Both the position numbers and the translations under genes were made by a program. A DNA stretch of 64,000 nucleotides from Sphagnum magellanicum (Eukaryota; Streptophyta; Sphagnopsida; Sphagnales; Sphagnaceae): contig CM038912.1 of NCBI GenBank assembly GCA_021904315.1, positions 11,061,061 through 11,125,060 on the forward strand. The letters run 5' to 3'. Position 1 is the first letter of the stretch, and each line of letters starts with the position of its first letter. The notes beneath the pieces were generated by a model. The model was not told where the DNA came from. It saw nothing but the letters and a program-made list of their open reading frames with translations, and did not search any database. Of the stretch, positions 27,801 to 40,089 are shown in pieces.

Positions 27801-29209
27801 AACGAATTTTACTATTTTGTCACATGACCAAACATTGTACCCAAGAAGACTCCACTATCGATAATGGCACATATCCCTTCACAATGAACATAACTAGGTT
27901 TTCAATGAAGATTAACTAAGGGGGATCAAAAAATTTGTAACATCAAACATTTGAAAAAAAAATAGTTATTGTAAAAGGCGCACCTCATTTGTGCTTCTTA
28001 CTTTTTTCAGAACTCGGATTATAAGTTTTATCTTCATTCTTATGATGCAAAGCATACTTGGCAACAATGGTCTCATGTTCATTGTCAATGTTTTTTCATG
28101 GAGGTGATGCCTGCATTGGATTGTAGGTGAGAACGCTTGGGTTCATGATTTGTGCTATTTGAACTTTGAACTTGTTGAGTGACATGGCAAATAGTGCACC
28201 TCGTGGTTTGTGGTGCCCCCATCAAAATTTTCAAAATGGTTGTTTAAGACAAAAAAAACATGCACATTATGGCAATGCAGTGGTTTGTGAACCAAAACTT
28301 TCTATTTGCTTTTAACTACTATAGTTACATTCTTCATATTATTTAATTATTCTTTAGTAAATAGGACCTCCATTCAAATCTTTCAGTTTGAAATGTGGAA
28401 TCTTTTGCAAGTCTTATGTGTAACCCCTAAACATCCCAAATTCATTAGTTGTGATGAATTCCACTGTAGGATCCATTTCACCATGTACCCAAACTTGATT
28501 TGTGAACATTATTCCTAAGAATTAAAACTTAAAAGCCCATGCGCAAATTTTGAAACTAGCTAATGACTTGTGACTCAAGCACCATCATTGCTAACATCAT
28601 TAAAGCAATGAATGAACACCACAACAATGACACCAACCACCATATGATTAGAATGATGCACACACAAATCGGCATTTTGGGAGAATATTGAACTCAAGAC
28701 ATGAAGAATGAAAAATATTATGAATGGTAGTAGTTAACAATGTTTGTTTTCTATTTTTTCACCTTAAATATTCCTATTAAGCTTTTGGAACAAGGAACCA
28801 TGCACATTGAGGTACCTAGTGGACTTCTTTTTTTTGGTAACGTTAAATTTTCAAGTTCAATTTTTGCACCACCCCGCCCACATTGAAAAGTTGCCTTCGA
28901 TTATAATGTAACAACTTCTTGCCATGTTGAAAAATAACATAATTTACAATTTAAAACTTTCACCTTACACCCTAAAAAATTGATACTCATACCATGGCAT
29001 CAATGTTCGTAACTAGTTGAATATGAATACTTAAAATGTTGTTACTAATCGGATTTGGTACGAGTTGAGATATCCAATTTTCACATATCATGGCAATATG
29101 ATCTCAATTGTATGATGAGCAAACCATACTCGAATGGTTTGGTATTTTCATACTCATATTAATACCCGGGTTGATATCCATATGCAACCTATATACTAAT
29201 CCAACATTG
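24898..29209 (-). mobile_element. hAT DNA transposon with recognisable ends (about 4.3 kb)
   Basis: The left end begins TAATGTTGATTA and the right end, read on the other strand, begins CAATGTTGGATTA. Both fit the short imperfect inverted repeats of hAT elements. The eight bases outside are GTAATCAC on the left (24890-24897) and GTTGTCAC on the right (29210-29217), six of eight identical, as expected of an old 8-bp target duplication. The transposase remains lie between, on the minus strand. Both terminal regions also carry short GGTAT/ATACC-rich stretches. The length suits a once-autonomous element. Confidence 0.6.
26300..28080 (-). pseudogene. Broken hAT transposase of the 24.9-29.2 kb element
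   Basis: Minus-strand pieces in order: EHETIVAKYALHHKNEDK, GYVPLSIVESSWVQC, CYVLHVLAQCDTIFITFDLW continuing to FDTFAFIVNFLDRDWVPCHV at about 27600-27740, then LACVKDKGKNLATLNFAM and SCHVLQLEKAFLGTCFGH, and further fragments to about 26300. FDLWM...FDTFAxxVNFL...PCHVT and VKDxGxNLxT are hAT transposase signatures. Stops and frame changes interrupt it throughout. It belongs to a different hAT lineage from the copy at 20.6-22.8 kb. Confidence 0.75.
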
Positions 29210-29217
29210 GTTGTCAC

Positions 29218-32200
29218 ATTCCAATGTTCATAAATTTAAAAGTATCCCAATGCATGGGATTTTAAATGTTTTGTGAAAGGTGTGATTTAAGGCACATTTG
29301 CAAGATCAAGGGAACAAGTTTTTAGTTGTTTTTGTTCAATGCACAAAAAATAACATAAATTTGCAAAAATATGTATGCATTGCACTTTAAACGTTTGGTT
29401 AAGGGGGTATAACTTCACCATAAAAGGTTCAAATTGTAATTGACTTGTAAAATTAGTCTATGGGGGTGCAAGGTGCATTTATATTGGCAAAAATCTAAAC
29501 ATAAAATCAAAGAACACATTGCAAGCTTCAAATATTATAATGCAAAAATTATGAATAATGCAAAAATAACAAAGGAGATTCTTATACATATTTGCATGAT
29601 TTTTCTTAAAATATTAATATCAATATCTCAAATCTAGTCAAATTTAATTTGATTTGTTTACTTTTTTGAACTACAAAGAAACATGTCCAACTTATTGGTA
29701 AGTATGCTAACTATGTTAGAAGAGCTCCAAAGTGTCTTCAAGATTCTAGTACCTAATGCACAAGTGCTAAAAGTAATAATAGAATATACCCAACATAGAC
29801 GTGAAAGTATAAAAATGTGATGAATGCAAAATTGAAGAAATAATGTTAAAAGTAACAACAAAAGATATTAATAGAAAGGTGAAACAAATGAGTTTAATAA
29901 GTGCAAAATTGAGGATATAATGGTAAAAGCGATAATAGAAGAAACCAACATAGAAGTGAAAATATAAAAGAAATTTGATGAGTGCAAATTAAAGAAATAG
30001 ATAATTTAAATAAGGGATTTTTTTGTTAAATTTTTACACTAGTAACTAAATTTTTTTTAACTTCACATCATTTGCAACTATGTTGTAATTGAGATTTTAA
30101 AATTTTAAATAGAATTATATCATTTATTAATTAAGTCAATTCATTTACTATATTGGTATATAATTAAAAACATTTTTCAATTGGTGGTCATTGTTGAATA
30201 TTCCCTACATCAACAATGTTTCCAAGTTGAATGCCCATCCATGTTGGTAAACAATGTGATGCATGTTTTAATTAATGGGCCATTTTATAAATATTTTTGG
30301 CATTTAAGGTTTTCTAATTGCCATACATTCAAGACATTAACTACTGTTCAACTATTTTGGTAACACCATCAACATATATATATATATAGTTGATAAAATC
30401 TCTTAGAGGATGAATGAAATGAAATCTTTTTTGCATATTGTTACAACTATCTTTTTCAACTAGGCAAGATAGCTAGTAATTGAAGAAAATTTTGAAATAT
30501 AATTTTGTGTTAATGTGTACATTCAATACATATAATTTATTATTTCAATGTAAATTAAATTTTAATTTACAACATATCAAGCAATGATACATAGTTAATG
30601 ATTTTGTGGAACTATAATATTTATTCATTTTTATATACATGAAATCTTAATATTGTTCTAAATTGTCATGAAATTTTATTAAACATTAAACTACATGTAA
30701 ATTATATTTGTGTAAATGAATAAATCTGTATGATGCAAATATTTATTTGTGATTATAAATATAATACGCTAATTCCTTTGTGGCTTGTGGTAACAAATTT
30801 CATTTTATAAACATGGTAATTCCACGGGGAATTTGTTATAAAAATGAAGTATATATTTAAAAACATCACATGTTATGATTATGATGTAATTTTTGTGTGG
30901 GGTCTTTTTAAAAAACCAACATGTATTTTAACATTGCCCTTATTGAAAAATATATATATATTAAAATTTCGTTTGGATTATTTTGAAGGTTCCATTTAGG
31001 GTTTTTTTTTTCCTTTAAAGTTTATTTTGAGTATTCTTGGATCTAAAGGGTGTAAACATGTTGCACTTCAAAGGAGGAAAATGATATACAATGGATTGAC
31101 TATAATGTTGTTATTGTGAAATCAACATACAAACCAATAATCAAGTCAAAAGAAGTTTCAATGGCTTAAATCAAAGAATGACACACACAACCCGTGCTAA
31201 TTTCTACGATTGTCCAACTATTCCACAAAAAAGGAAACAAGGAATTATCATAACACAACAATTAAAGAATCAAAAGGAAGACATTTCAGGTTTTTGGGCA
31301 TTCTCTATATATTAATATGCATTTGCAAAATCCCCAGAGATTAACCTACCACTGATAACATATCCATCCAATGAATGGCTACCTGCAAAACTCAACATTG
31401 TGAAATGAGTGCAAGTATTTGAGCTAGGGGACTTGTAATCATTTAATAATTACCTTAGGGGCAACAAAACCCTTCACAAATATAATCCAAAATCTCCATC
31501 TTTTTAATTACACAGGGAGGCATGCTTCAAAATTGTGCAATAAAAGAGTTATTTTCACTAATTTTAGGCAATACTTTAAAGGTTACAAATGCTCCCATAT
31601 AAAACACTTGTATATGGAGGTAATCTTCGGTGTCATTAATGCACTTGTGTATTTTCAAGCATGATACAAACTAAATAGAAGTCAAAACGTTACAATTGAC
31701 AATGTAAAAGAACCAAATCATTCTCCATTTTAACTGTCGTAGGACCAATAATTTTGACTACATGCATTGTTCTCATGTAGAATCATGAAAACACTTTAGA
31801 TGCAATAATGCATGGGACCCTTCCATGAAACAAAAATCAAACTGGTTGTTGAAGATAACTTCATTTTTGCATAACTTCAAAACTATTGCAAAAGTGGTTC
31901 TACACAAACCCATAAACTACATGTGGTCGTAATGAGTAAACCTTATGCCAGGAAAAGGTTTGTTCACGTGAATGTTGTGAGTTTGTTCAACATTCCATCA
32001 ATCTACATGAAGTAGGCCTGCACATTTTCCATCGATTAGTTTTATCTAATAAAAAGTTTTTAAAGAAAGGATAATTATTGCATATAAAGGTGGGAACAAA
32101 TCATTGATCGTGTATTAGCATTTGACTGAAGACCTAATATTTGTATGCTGTAAACAACAACAATCCATAGTTTGGAAGCATAAAGATCTCAAGTCCATTA

Positions 32201-33240
32201 ATTCAAACTTAGTTTGGAGTATTGGAGCATAATGGAAATGTAATATTGAGGCATTCCATCAAGGTGTTTCTCCCTGAGGATAATCTAAATTGCCAAAGAA
32301 CATAAAGTGGAAGAAAACAAAAACCCAAAGTATATGGTAGTGGAATGTGATGTAGAGAAATGTTCCTAAACATATTAGTTAACCAAACATTATGTTGCAA
32401 AGATAAGAAAATTATGAACATGCATTGAAAAATTTAGACGGCAAAAAAACCAAAAGAATGTCATTTAGGATAGACACACCTAGAGAGAATAAATGCATCC
32501 ATGAATTTCATATCATTGGATTGGGTGGGAATTTGATGGAAAAACCTCTATAATTTATAAATAAATACAAAGTTTTGTGGACAATGGGTTTCATTTTCCA
32601 ACCATTGAAATCCAAAATATTGCCTTTTAAAATCCTACTTGACATTTGCTCCCCACAAAACACCATCGAGTTTGCACTTTGAAATTCATGTTCACATTGT
32701 GTTTTCAACCTCAACCACCACCTGTTCGAACTCTTGTCAGAACCAAGTTCTTCAACACATCGTAGTGAAAACATACTTAGAGGAAATCCACCTTCCTTTT
32801 GCAATAGCAATGGACACACAGCTGGTTGTGTTGAGAATCAAACATTGTGGCAAGGACCCTAATTTGAACAAAGAGTCTATAAACTTTAATATGTGCCCTA
32901 TTGGGTTTGCTTTTGAACTGCCAAAGGCAAGAATCAGTTGTAAGGTGAAGTAAACATGGAAACCAGTCCTTGAGAGAATATAACCTATGGTGCTTCTAAT
33001 GAAATTGTTCTACTATCATGTGCACTTTTTTTTCCAACACACAAGTCGTAGGCAAACTAATGGTGATGACCCACCTATAACTAGCAAATGCTTAACAATT
33101 GTTGTTAGAGCAGTGAACTTGGAAAAACCTTGAGACTGCAATGCAACATTAAATTTATCGAAACTAATTCCAACATTAGAGGTTAGTGACTTGGTTCAAT
33201 TGCTGAAAATAGTCAACACGGATATCTTTCATGATATCAA
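29218..33240. other. AT-rich intergenic stretch; possible unidentified gene fragment at 31.26-33.0 kb
   Basis: 29218-31250 is AT-rich with an AT microsatellite near 30373-30388 and nothing recognisable. From about 31260 to 33000 the composition is less skewed, and the minus strand has exon-like pieces: SHSLDGYVISGRLISGDFAN after a TTTTGCAG acceptor near 31386, EILDYICEGFCCPK near 31460-31500 before a GTAATT donor, and GGFPLSMFSLRCVEELGSDK near 32740-32800. I cannot assign them to a family. They could be a decayed host gene or chance open frames. Confidence 0.3.
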
Positions 33241-33526
33241 TTACACTACTATAAATTTTGGGTTTTGCAACTATTGTTTGCAACTAAAATTCAGTTGCAT
33301 GTGACACATGCAACAACAAATTTGTGTAGTTGCCTAAAACAAATTGCACATTACATTCAGTTGCATGTGACACTATGTATACAACATGTCTATATGGTGT
33401 TAATATACATGTTCATCCATACATTCTAATCCAAATGTAGTTGCACCTTGTGTGCAACTATCTTTACAACTACAATGTAATTAATAAAAATATGACATGT
33501 GTTTAAAAATTGGACAACTAGCTTGC

Positions 33527-33539
33527 GGACACGTGTCAT
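33527..33539 (+). repeat. Subterminal inverted repeat with G-box core, left side
   Basis: GGACACGTGTCAT, 283 bases inside the left end of the CACTA-type element. Its exact reverse complement lies near the right end. It contains CACGTG. Confidence 0.7.
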
Positions 33540-34578
33540 TATCTAATTTTTTTTGTGTTTTCAAATTAAAAAATCCATTGCATTAATCTCAATCATTAAA
33601 GTTTCTGCCATTAAAATGATGACACATGGCACACCATGGAACCTTCATTGACCATTTGACATGTGTTTTTTTTAAACACCAATTATATGATGACACGTGG
33701 TAATTAAGGCTCACCTATTTTTAATTTTAAAGTATTAATTAATAAAATTTAAATCGTCCAATTTATGCTTAATAAGATGTTGACACGTGTTGCCTAGATA
33801 GGTAATTATTAAACCCTATTAAATAAGTAAGTTTATTTAGGTATGTAAGTAGGTTGAAAATAACTAAGTTTAAGCTATAAAGGTAAAATTAAAATAATCC
33901 AAATTTATTTTTAAGATTAACCATTTCATAAAGGTTAAGTTTTATTTATTTACTCATCCCCAATGGCACTTGGTGTTTGGTTTTTAGAAAGTTATTGTTC
34001 CTACTTATATATTGAGCCAAATATAATTGGAAGCCAAAGGATATGGGATAAAAAATTCCATTGCATACTTCATGAACCAATTTAGTTGCACATTATATGC
34101 AACTAATGTATTAGAATATAACTACCATAGGAAGGCTTTGTTGCTTATGGTGTCCAAACAAAACTTGAAGCCCTCTTCTTGGCACATCTAACACACTAAG
34201 GATCGTTGAAAATAGATTAGAAACGAGAAAGTTATGGCCCCCCAAAGTAAAGGGGGTCAAAAACTCAGAACAAAAACCATTGAACATTATAAAGGCCGAC
34301 TCTTAAACACCTAGAAAGTTCCTTTTATGTTGTTTTTTTGTTATTAAAGTTCAAACATGATTTGTAGAACTTTAGCTCTTATAACATTTTAAATCATTTA
34401 AAATGAATAATAAATAAGAATGTTATGAAGTTTGAAAGTAGGAAGGGTCCAAATAAAAGAAAAAGAAAAACGTTTTCTAACTTGGAAACTTTTTTTTCTT
34501 TTTTTTTTCTTGTATCAAAGTCCATTTTGTCCACTTCTACCCATTAATTATTTTAAAATATTAAATGTGCCCCAACAT

Positions 34579-35064
34579 TGAATAAGTGGGGTGTTTTTTG
34601 CAAGGGGCGTTAGCCCATGCCAAAAATGGTGATGAAGTCTTTTGGAAAGAGAAATTTCATGTAGCCAATGGGAAGGCCCAAGCATGCACTCAAGGTGCCT
34701 TGTTTTTTTTCCTTTTATGTTTTGGGGTGGGGGGGGGGGGAGGGAGGAAAGATTTTTTTTCATTTTTCCCGACTTCCCAATGTGTTCACATTATGTTCCT
34801 TTCAAGTTCCCAATGGGTTCCCAATATTTTCCCCAACATTTTCTCCATACCTCCTCACTTTTATATGCATTGGAAAATGGTGTCCTCCTTTCACCTATAT
34901 AGGTGGGCCAAAGGGGAGGAACTGTACAGTTCAAAATAAAGCATTTTGTTTTGGGGAGTTTCCATTATTATTATTTTTTGGAGTGATGGGCCAATCAAAT
35001 TGGCACGTTGCCCAAAACAAAAACAAAACTTGGGAGGCACTTCATTTAATTAATAGGAGAGGTG
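34579..35064 (-). repeat. R repeat, copy 2 (minus orientation)
   Basis: Same ordered blocks as the copy at 14850-15344, inverted: TTGAATAAGTGGGGTGTTTT, GGCGTTAGCCC, TTTCATGTAGCCAATGGGAAGG, GCATGCACTCAAGGTGCCTTG, a G run, GTTCCCAATGTG-like short repeats, the perfect palindrome CACCTATATAGGTG (34893-34906), CCAATCAAATTGGC and TTAATTAATAGGAGAGGTG. A further tail-like piece (TAGCCAATCCGAAGG) continues to about 35160, next to the end of the Helitron coding remains. Confidence 0.7.
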
Positions 35065-35253
35065 ACTATTTCCCCAAATTTATTTCCTTGACATTAACTT
35101 AGGCCAAAAAGGTAATTAATAGTTTTGGAAATAGAAATTGCATGTAGCCAATCCGAAGGTGCAACATCCATTCAGACGCCCTAGCTTTTTAATTTGGGTT
35201 TTGGGGGTAGGGAGGATGGAGTCGCGAACGTAGTTTTCGTTACAACCATTTTT

Positions 35254-35268
35254 GCATCTAATGCAAGG
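35254..35268. repeat. Short perfect hairpin downstream of Helitron coding remains
   Basis: TTGCATCTAATGCAA: 6-base arms with a 3-base loop, about 80 bases beyond the end of the helicase reading frame. Helitrons carry a small hairpin near their 3' end followed by CTRR. No CTRR is found at the usual distance, so this is only a candidate. Confidence 0.3.
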
Positions 35269-35345
35269 AATTTCAACCCGTGATTTGGATGTGGGAATTC
35301 CGACCCATCAAGAGATAAAAGTAGGCAATAGATAGAGAAAAGAGA

Positions 35346-38300
35346 TCATCGCAACAATTCCATATAAACAATGGTGGTCGTTGTCTTGCCATTCGGGTAG
35401 AAAACAGAGACGTCATTCACACGCGTAGCTCGTGACAGAGCTACATATAATTGGCCATGGGTGAAAACAGGTTCAGGCAAGTAAATGCCAACGGTTTTCA
35501 TGGTCTGACCTTGCGCCTTGTTAATGGTCATAGCGAATGCCAATTGCAAGGGGAATTGGCACCTTTGTAGCGTGAATGGCCACTTCAAATAGTTTGTTGT
35601 TGTGGTGATGCGCGGTATGTTGTCAATATTCCCCGCATGCGCGCCACCAATGATCTGCGCGATGATCAATCTCCGTGCCAGGCACCAAATGATTATACGG
35701 GTCCCATTACAAAATCCTGAGGCTGCATCAAGATTTCTTTGTAAGATAATAGGGGCGCCAACTTTGAGGGCCAGACGATGTGGTGGCATACCTGCCAGAG
35801 TAATGGTGTTGAAAAATTTTGTGCCAATCGCCATAGCCTGGTCGTCCCCCGTTTCCACTGAGTCTGCTAATAAAAATATGTGCTATTGCCCGGGCACAGC
35901 CTCGACAATCTGAGTGTTGAGAGAGTTCATGACTATATTTTTTATTATTAGAATAGCTCGACCGTCCATGTATCCTTGGGTTTACGTAATTGATTGCCAG
36001 GGCTGGGAAAACAGTGTGGATGAGGGTCTCTAAAGATGGCACTTGATGGATTTCCGGTTATAAGGTGATATCGACTCCGATTGAGGGCTCCGCTTTGGCT
36101 TTCGATGGAAAATGATCAATAATGGAAGACTTTTGGCCATTGTCGACTTTCAGAAGGTACTCAGCATACGGCCTGGAGAGGGGATCGGTGTGCAATCTCA
36201 TGTTTTCCATGAAAGTCAAGACACGCACTTCATGCCATAAAATCGAACACGAAAAGGCCGTAGAAACGATTGCTGCCCGAGAGCCTCTAGACACCACTAG
36301 CGGACATTGTCGGAAATCACCCCCAAAGACAACCACTTTACCGCCAAAGGGCGAATATGGGTGTCACATGATGTCGCGCAAAGTTCAATCTATCACCTTA
36401 GCACAGTGTCGGTGTTGTGCTGGAGCCTCATCCCAAACGATCAACTTTGCTTCCTAAAGTAGTTCAGTATAATCACTTTGCACAGGTATCGAACACATTG
36501 AATCCCTACCAAGGGCAATTGGGATCTTGAAAACTGAATGTGCGGTTTGTCCACCTTCCAATAAGAGAGCTACTATGTCGGAATAGGCAACCCTAATGGC
36601 GACATGTTCGTCTTGTCGAACCAATGCCCATAACACATTATATACAAAGGTTTTGCCTGACCCACCTGGACTGTCTGGGAAAAATACTACACCTTTGCCT
36701 TGGGCTACTACATTAAACACTGCAGTGACAATTTTTTCTTGAGAAATGTTGAACCACGAAAGATTTTGGTTAATGTAGCCATGGAGTACGTCTTTATCAT
36801 AATTAAGCTTTGTAGCCAATTGAGGATTGACACACAACATTTTTATAGGTGGCAAAGCGAACAACATTTCTGGAAAGTCGTGTAAGCCTTTGTTCGTCAA
36901 TGTTAATTTGGCCTTGAGGAATAGTAGGGTGTCATTATAGGCATCGTCGACAATGCCTCCATTCGTGATGCGTTGATGCCGCATATTGTGCGACATATCG
37001 TTTCAATATCTTTCCCATAACACTTTCGGATTCAAAGGAGAGCATAATAGTAAGAGAGTCACGAAGATATTCCTTAGCCTTTTTGCGTCTTGATCGATAC
37101 ATGCTTCTCGCATGCACATGTCCCATTTTGTGTCATCCTGCAGTAATCCCAGTGTTTTGCAAGCAACTTGAAATGTCGGATGTTCTATGTCGTCAACAGT
37201 TCGGAGATGTTTGAAAGAGGTCACGCCCGGTACGATAGTAAGTAGGAGGTGGAGGAAAAAGCGTTCACCAATGGCGAGATGTATGAAATACATTCTCCCA
37301 ATAACTTTTTCTCCTCATTATCGGGCCGACCAAACTTTTTCTTGAATTTTCCAAACATGATCAGCAGGGAAGTCTGCGTACACCACGTCTCGCCCATCCA
37401 CATTTTGAGCGTTATATGCAAAGTAGGCGGTCAAGGTGGTTTTTTGGCAGGCAGCACGTTTCGCCACAGTGGCCAAATTTTCATTTTCATTAAAAATGAC
37501 GTTGTGCTGTCCTGGCAAATGAATAATTAATCGAGTGATTGGCGGCCATTCCATATGCTTTTTGAATGAAAGTAAGGAATTGACCCCTTCAGTAACGTTC
37601 AAATATCTAACATTAATGTATTGCTGGATTTCATTTATTGGACCGATAGTCACTGTTGCAAGATGGTCAAGACCTTTGTAAACATATTTAAAAGGGTATT
37701 TGACACTTAGAATACCAGCGGACACCTCGACATTAATATGTGCATCAAACATCTTGATAAGGTAGGGGTTGTGGGGCACCACCCATTGGTTGTCGTACGC
37801 AAAGCCATCTGGAGGCTTTTGAAACATTCGACCATCATTTCGTTGACAGTAGACAGGGTAATTGTCTTCGCCTTGTGTTGTCTCCTCGAAGAAAGCTCGC
37901 GAATATTGTTTCTTGCATAAACCATTGACCATGCAAGGTGTGTTGGGGTATTCTTGGCCGCATGGTTTGTGCAACAAACATTTTGTGATCGTTTCAAAAA
38001 GAGGTGCGTTCTCTGTAAAAGGAAGCTTTGCCGACACTAAGCGATCTATGTATTCGGTTGTGGAAACTTTTTGCTCTGGAGGAAATATAAGGAGCAAATG
38101 GATGTGAGGTAGGCCTCATTTTTGGTATTCCCTTGTCCAGATGTTCCCAATAACTTTGGCGAACCATCCAATTTTTGCCATTCCTTTAAGAAGGGCTTTC
38201 ACTTTCATCTCAAATACACGGGCGACCAAATCTGGACGATTAGAGGCTGTTTGGTTGGGCTCAAGCTCTGCTATGATTTCCTGCCACTTCAGGTTACAAA

Positions 38301-39805
38301 TGAATGTGAGGAAGACATCCGGAAATCCTTTGCTTCGCACAATAGCCATCGCATCTTGATACGCTTGCATCATGAAACATGGAGAACCACGAAATGAAGT
38401 TCGGAGAATAATTCGCTGACCCACTTGCGTAGGATCTAATTGGAAATCATGTTCGACCGTATTTGCTAGCCCTTGGTAGAGTTCCACACGAAGTTGAGCT
38501 TGGTTTAACACCAAAAAATTAAAAGTGTTATTCTTTATCTTGGCAATAACATCGACGATATACTGTTGAAAAAGGCGACCATCGAGATGCAGAGCGAAGA
38601 GTTCGCCACTAAAGTGCACTATTTGTGCGTAATAAGCCGCCATTGAGACCCTTATGCGTGCTCCATCTTGATTGTTCTGTAGCTGTAGATTTTCAGACCA
38701 CCCGTCCTCCCCAGCAAGGAAAAGCAACGGGTATTATACAGGATCGTAAAAAGGTGCTAGCTCGTTCATCCATTATAAACCACCTCCATATCATCGTTGT
38801 ATAATGACATCACGATTTCCAACCTCTGCCGGCTCACCGGGAATTATCATTGCAACCTTGTTTGCCGTAGGGATGTTGTAACGGTGGACATCTCCATTTC
38901 CTAGGGTACGACCAGTTGTAATGCAAATGTGGACCTCCTCTACAGGGTTTGCGACGAGACGATTAGTTGCATGAACGAAGATGTTTACATAAGGATTTAC
39001 GCGCCCGAGGAACGTGCGAAATGTCGTCAAATGTGCCGGGCTTAGATTAGGGTTCTGCATTTGCCGATTCGGACCCTCATTTACTACATCATGCACATAG
39101 GCCTGAAGAAAGCGTGGCAATTGCTCTTCTGTGGGTTCCATACCACCAATCAAATGGTAGAATCCTCCTTGCATTTTGTAGGTATGCACTCCTGGTCCAA
39201 GCTTGAAGCTCACATTCTGGACCCTTGTGGACGTAAATGCAAATGCAACATTGTATAAACGAAGATGTTTACGCAATTTGGCATTTTGTCGATCTTGAAA
39301 CATCGCCATGTACTCTGGCGGGGTGCGAATAAGAGGAAAAAAAATTTTCCCTGAGGCACAACATTTATTATAGTGTGGTTTTCGAAAAAAGCCCCCCTGT
39401 GCGCTTTTCGATCCAGAAGCAAGAGCCACAATGGTTGCATTGTTCATTCAAGCATCCGAACACTTGTCAGTCTATTTACGGGTTGGCCAAGGGGTACCGC
39501 AAATCTCATAGGGCCATGTGTTGTCCAGCTTGAAGTTGATTTTTTGTGTACGCAACGCGATGTTGTTAAGCGCATCGTGCAACATCTATCATTAATTGGG
39601 CTTGACGACCCCACTCTGTTTCAACAACATGCGCTCTCGTGTGCTTTTCCAATAATCGTTGAGCAATATTAGCCATACATCGTGCTTCCTCATGTTGGGC
39701 CCCATTACACGCAGCCCTTTTGAAAGCTATTGTAGCACGATGGAGTCTTTGACGTTCTCGAGCAGATGTTCGCCTTTCTTCGTTGTTTGCATATCTGCGC
39801 GGCAC
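35346..39805 (-). pseudogene. Broken Helitron replicase-helicase (RepHel)
   Basis: Minus-strand pieces in the order of a plant Helitron protein. 39805-39566: basic amino-terminal segment (RRTSARERQRLHRATIAF). 39447-38791: the CASGKIFFPL and FAFTST region. 38727-38116: Helitron-like N domain (CFMMQAYQDAMAIV, SNRPDLVARVF). 38097-37318: Rep domain, with the HUH motif PHIH and the two-tyrosine motif YPFKY. 37293-37003: linker (TLGLLQDD). 36996-36454: helicase with Walker A GSGKT. 36336-36058: VVFGGDFRQ and NMR motifs. 35858-35346: FAMTINKAQGQT and FTHGQLYVALSRAT. An in-frame TGA stands just before the HUH motif and there are at least six further frame changes or stops, so it is not functional. 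Its GC content is clearly higher than the surrounding DNA. Confidence 0.9.
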
Positions 39806-40089
39806 TCCAAGGCCTCGTCTACGATTCTTTCAGTTGAAAGCAAAATGGAGTCAAACTTTAAAAACACAATAACATAATTTCATATTTAATTACCATTACG
39901 ACATGCACAAGTCTAACCTCGAGGTTAGCATATCCAGGAGCAATGTATATGTATTCTCTATGTCATTTGAGTATCAAGTAGCCCTTTCCCAGTCAGACAA
40001 AACCAATTTAGTTTTAAAGAATCATATGAGGTAGTAACCCACCAGAAACACCACACATGGAAGAACTAAAAGGAGTGAGGAAGAGGTAC

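Noticed and set aside
35160-35190. CTAG as the 3' end of the Helitron
   Set aside because: CTAG (in AAAGCTAGGGCG on the minus strand) is not followed by T and has no hairpin at the usual distance.
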